This document shows positions 5,086 to 7,404 of a stretch of DNA of 7,404 nt, in pieces. Origin of the DNA: Bacteroidota bacterium (lineage in GTDB: Bacteria; Bacteroidota; Bacteroidia; Chitinophagales; Chitinophagaceae); the NCBI GenBank assembly GCA_023433265.1, contig JAEZDR010000188.1, positions 1 to 7,404 of the forward strand. The letters run 5' to 3'. Both the position numbers and the translations under genes were made by a program. Numbering within the stretch: position 1 is the first letter of the stretch; the number at the start of each line of letters is the position of its first letter. Below the pieces are notes generated by a model. That model made no database searches. It saw only the letters and a list, made by a program, of their open reading frames with translations, and had not been told where the DNA came from.

Positions 5086-7182
5086 TTAATAGAAGTTTCT
5101 CCTATTGTCCTTCACTTTAGCGCTTTTTCTAAGGGCATCCATAGAACGGTACCCAACTTGTCCCTTCATGTTTGAAACAGTGCTTTGACGTGTTGCATTG
5201 AAATCGGTACTAAGTGAAGCTTTAGCCGCAATACCTTCTCCACGTATAACAAACACACCGGTAGCCCCTGCTATAGCAGGAGAAACTTTATTTTGCAGGT
5301 TTTTGTTGAAAGCAGCACCCTGAACTTTTGGCTCGTTTCCAACATTGGGGAAGAAGCCTGAGAAGCTGAGGCTATCAGCACGCTGTACCTGCATTCCAGA
5401 TGCCTGTGCTACAGCTTCCAGCGAGTTGCCTTTCATCTTGTTCAAAATCTGTTTTGCCTTCTTTTCATTCCTAATGAAATGTTCAACCATAGGCCTTGCA
5501 GATTGAACGCTCATTATGCCCGGCTCATTAATGTTTGTGATGACTGCAACAATAAAGCGATCACCCATTTCCATTGGCTCAGAAATTTCTCCTACTTCAT
5601 TTGAATAAACCCAGCGGACGAGTTCCCTGCTGCTACCCAGCGCACCCACGTTGTAATCAATTTCCTTGATGTCAGATGCAGTAAGGGTGCTTAGTTTTTG
5701 GGCGGCTGCCTTTGCTTCAAACGATTTCAAATCCTTAACATCGGCGGCAAACTTTTGTGCTTCGCTGTTAGCAGTACTTACGGTTTCCTGGCTAGCCAAA
5801 ATGGGTTTGGAAAGGTAGGCTACTTTAAAAGCAGGTTGGATGTTCTTTTGATCCATTACTTCTATATAGTGGTATCCGCTATAAGCCTGGTTATCTACTT
5901 TTACTACTTTCTTTTCACCTTTGCTACCATAAAACGCAACTTCAGCAAACTCCTTGCTTAGGCCGGGGAATTGGGAAGAAGCAAATTCGTACTCACCACC
6001 TTTCTCTTTGCTGCCGGCATCGTCGCTATACTGCATTACCAGCGCTGCGAAGTTTGCGCCGCCATTGATGGCAGATTGAATGCTATCGATTCTCGCTTTG
6101 GCAAGGCTATCTGATACTCCACCCTCTCCTGTTTTAATTAAAATGTGACGAACCTTTACAGAATCAGGAAGCGTTCTTCTGCCCACTAATTTAGCAACTG
6201 TATAGTTGGTACCATCTACGTAAGGGCCAAATGTTTGTCCATCCGCAAGCGATTTAATGACATCACTATTGGGACCCGAAAAGTTGCTACTGGTAACAAA
6301 AGCATCTTCGTACGGTTTCTCGGTTCCTTTGGTTCCAAGGAAGGCTTTAACATCGGATGTAGACTCGAATTCCGGTTTTAGGTCGTACACCTGCCTGTAA
6401 GCAGCGAGGCTATCTTCACGGCTTGGTGAGGCATTAAATGAAACGTAAGAAATGCTACGTGTTTCTTCTTTTGTTTCAAACTCCTTTGCATTCTTCTTCA
6501 TGTAAGTCCTGATTTCATCATCGCTCACAGTGAAGCCGGTATCAGGTAAAGAAGTGTAAGGAGTATAGACGTAGCTAACGTTAGCTATAGCATTGTTGTC
6601 TGTTTCATTTTTTTCAGCCATCCACTTCGGAATGTAAATAGCCTGGGTAATGAGGGTTTGGTACTTCGCCCTGAGCGATTGATCGATTGTAGGCTGAATG
6701 TACACATCCCATACCTGTTGAACCTGTGGATCGTTAGGGCGCTTTTTCATTTCGGCAAACTGTTGCCTGGCTTTCGCTGCATCATAGACGCCGGTGTTAG
6801 GGTCGGTGAAGCTTTGTTGCATCCATTGAGGAGGGTTAGCACCGAATAATACCTCGTTAAGTTCCTTGCTTGTAAACTTAATACCAAGGTTATCGTACTG
6901 CTGGTGGAGCACTTTCTCCTCTACCATCATGTTCCAAACATTGGGAACGAGTTGTTCGCGGGGAATCTGGCCTCCGTTCATGGTATTGATTAAGTCCATT
7001 CGGGCCTCATAGTCCTTCTGGTCTATTTCGTCGCCGTTTACTGAACCTACTGATGTTTTGTTGCCGAAAATGCTACCCCTTCCGATAGAGGCATCCTGCA
7101 GAATGAAGGCAATAAGCGCTAACGCGATGATTCCAAAAACTATCCACGCACCCTTGTCGCGAATACTCTGAATAACTGACAT
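5086..7182 (-). CDS. PpiD/SurA-like membrane-anchored peptidyl-prolyl cis-trans isomerase
   Basis: Periplasmic foldase: it should catalyse proline isomerisation and chaperone exported and outer-membrane proteins. The 698-residue product has an N-terminal anchor like that of PpiD (short basic stretch IRDK, membrane helix about 11-28, then periplasmic), and a SurA_N-type chaperone region (about 44-240) beginning SVGSVNGDEIDQKDY. A parvulin (PpiC) domain spans about 342-446: VKVRHILIK (H346), NFAALVMQYSDDAGSKEKGGEYEF (the SxD...GS...GG core at 386-397) and the closing GYHYIEV (H438). A second, degenerate parvulin-like segment is seen near 505-550 (ELVRWVYSNEVGEISEPMEMGDRFIVAVI). Length and layout fit Bacteroidota PpiD homologues. 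Start ATG at 7182 directly precedes the anchor. The gene has its own candidate promoter (7264-7271), a structured leader and a strong terminator, so it seems monocistronic. I leave the symbol empty because PpiD and SurA cannot be separated by eye. Confidence 0.95.
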   Translation of the reverse strand: MSVIQSIRDKGAWIVFGIIALALIAFILQDASIGRGSIFGNKTSVGSVNGDEIDQKDYEARMDLINTMNGGQIPREQLVPNVWNMMVEEKVLHQQYDNLGIKFTSKELNEVLFGANPPQWMQQSFTDPNTGVYDAAKARQQFAEMKKRPNDPQVQQVWDVYIQPTIDQSLRAKYQTLITQAIYIPKWMAEKNETDNNAIANVSYVYTPYTSLPDTGFTVSDDEIRTYMKKNAKEFETKEETRSISYVSFNASPSREDSLAAYRQVYDLKPEFESTSDVKAFLGTKGTEKPYEDAFVTSSNFSGPNSDVIKSLADGQTFGPYVDGTNYTVAKLVGRRTLPDSVKVRHILIKTGEGGVSDSLAKARIDSIQSAINGGANFAALVMQYSDDAGSKEKGGEYEFASSQFPGLSKEFAEVAFYGSKGEKKVVKVDNQAYSGYHYIEVMDQKNIQPAFKVAYLSKPILASQETVSTANSEAQKFAADVKDLKSFEAKAAAQKLSTLTASDIKEIDYNVGALGSSRELVRWVYSNEVGEISEPMEMGDRFIVAVITNINEPGIMSVQSARPMVEHFIRNEKKAKQILNKMKGNSLEAVAQASGMQVQRADSLSFSGFFPNVGNEPKVQGAAFNKNLQNKVSPAIAGATGVFVIRGEGIAAKASLSTDFNATRQSTVSNMKGQVGYRSMDALRKSAKVKDNRRNFY

Positions 7183-7202
7183 ACTATATATACATTTACA
7201 TA

Positions 7203-7245
7203 GGTGCTACCAAAGCTTCGCTGCTTTTCTTTGGGATAGGGCACC
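7203..7245 (-). promoter_or_regulatory. Interrupted hairpin in the leader of the PpiD/SurA-like gene
   Basis: GGTGC (7203-7207) pairs with GCACC (7241-7245), and inside it CCAAAG (7210-7215) pairs with CTTTGG (7229-7234), leaving a 13-base loop and an asymmetric internal loop (2 and 6 bases). It lies 20 bases upstream of the start codon and downstream of the candidate promoter, so it would be in the 5' leader. The bases between it and the start (on the minus strand) contain ATG-TAA at 7201-7196 and ATG-TAT-ATA-TAG at 7195-7184, two minimal reading frames. A regulatory role is possible but unproven. Confidence 0.4.
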
Positions 7246-7263
7246 AGTTTACAATAAGGTGGG

Positions 7264-7271
7264 CAAATTTA
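7264..7271 (-). promoter_or_regulatory. Candidate -7 promoter box for the PpiD/SurA-like gene
   Basis: On the minus strand these bases read TAAATTTG, followed by C, an exact match to the Bacteroidota -7 consensus TAnnTTTG. Transcription would start near 7258, giving a leader of about 75 bases. A clear -33 TTG is not seen at the expected spacing. Confidence 0.55.
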
Positions 7272-7302
7272 GGGGAATCTTTTATAGGCTTGGCAGGAAT
7301 CC

Positions 7303-7404
7303 TTATAATAACCGGGGTATCCCAAGGTCAGGCTTCGGGCTACGAGTTCCCGGTTCATTAAGCTCCTTGGGCAAGGTATAAGCAGCTGTTATATACATCC
7401 ACAC
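7303..7404 (-). CDS. Possible C-terminal tail of an upstream gene, cut by window edge
   Basis: A minus-strand frame is open from the right edge for 33 codons to a TAA at 7305-7303. The visible peptide is proline- and charge-rich (AAYTLPKELNEPG, then TRSPKPDLGIPRLL). It has the correct orientation and spacing (120 bases from the next start) to be the end of the gene preceding the isomerase. A frame this short is open by chance in a fair fraction of cases and the other frames here are also partly open, so this is tentative. No family was recognised. Confidence 0.28.
   Translation of the reverse strand: MWMYITAAYTLPKELNEPGTRSPKPDLGIPRLL
7310..7371. repeat. Two crossing 7-bp complementary pairs (pseudoknot geometry)
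   Basis: AACCGGG (7310-7316) is complementary to CCCGGTT (7349-7355), and CCCAAGG (7321-7327) is complementary to CCTTGGG (7365-7371). The pairs cross each other, so together they would form an H-type pseudoknot with loops of about 4, 21 and 9 bases; singly they form alternative hairpins. A smaller stem CGGG/CCCG (7336-7339/7349-7352) competes. Neither strand has a T-run after it. Its meaning depends on whether the region is coding. Confidence 0.3.

Noticed and set aside
5698..6849. Plus-strand frames of 87 and 63 codons opposite the foldase gene
   Set aside because: They are antisense to conserved parvulin and chaperone regions and have no supporting signals.
7321..7371. tRNA or other known RNA at the right edge, suggested by GGTTCATTA and strong stems
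   Set aside because: No cloverleaf, T-loop GGTTCGAATCC or acceptor stem can be drawn, and it matches no riboswitch I know.

Overview
The window reads as chromosomal DNA of a Bacteroidota member, probably in or near the Chitinophagaceae. The evidence is: start codons without Shine-Dalgarno sequences, candidate -7 boxes resembling TAnnTTTG, a secreted protein of a type common in this phylum, and a Bacteroidota-style membrane-anchored PpiD/SurA-like foldase. This placement is by eye; no search or base composition was computed.

Left part, 1-2992, all on the minus strand: a tightly packed three-gene unit. In order of transcription it holds a 12-helix membrane protein with the outline of heme-copper oxidase subunit I but without a recognisable CuB site (2992-1736). 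Next is a three-domain Ric/ScdA/YtfE-type di-iron repair protein (1758-790), whose start overlaps the stop of the gene before it by 23 bases. Last is a second multi-pass membrane protein, loosely NnrS-like, which runs off the left edge (764-1). A 14-bp perfect palindrome, ATGAT-N4-ATCAT (3031-3044), lies just upstream of the first gene and looks like a Crp/Fnr-family operator. Together they suggest a response to nitric oxide or low oxygen: Ric repairs damaged iron centres, while the two membrane proteins may bind heme or metal, or sense or remove NO. Only the Ric assignment is firm.

Middle, 2993-4983: a 232-bp divergent intergenic region with the operator, overlapping TTCCC/GGGAA palindromes and a candidate promoter. 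It is followed on the plus strand by a 424-residue secreted protein with a probable C-terminal beta-barrel and an 83-residue cytoplasmic protein, neither with a known function. The small gene ends in a clean intrinsic terminator.

Right part, 5030-7404: a strong intrinsic terminator on the minus strand and the 698-residue PpiD/SurA-like peptidyl-prolyl isomerase it serves (7182-5086). This gene has a candidate promoter at 7264-7271 and a leader that can form a long interrupted hairpin. The last 100 bases hold two crossing 7-bp complementary pairs (pseudoknot geometry) and an open reading frame that may be the tail of another minus-strand gene.

The part most worth following up is the putative NO-response operon with its degenerate oxidase-like protein. 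No tRNA, rRNA, CRISPR array or insertion sequence was seen.
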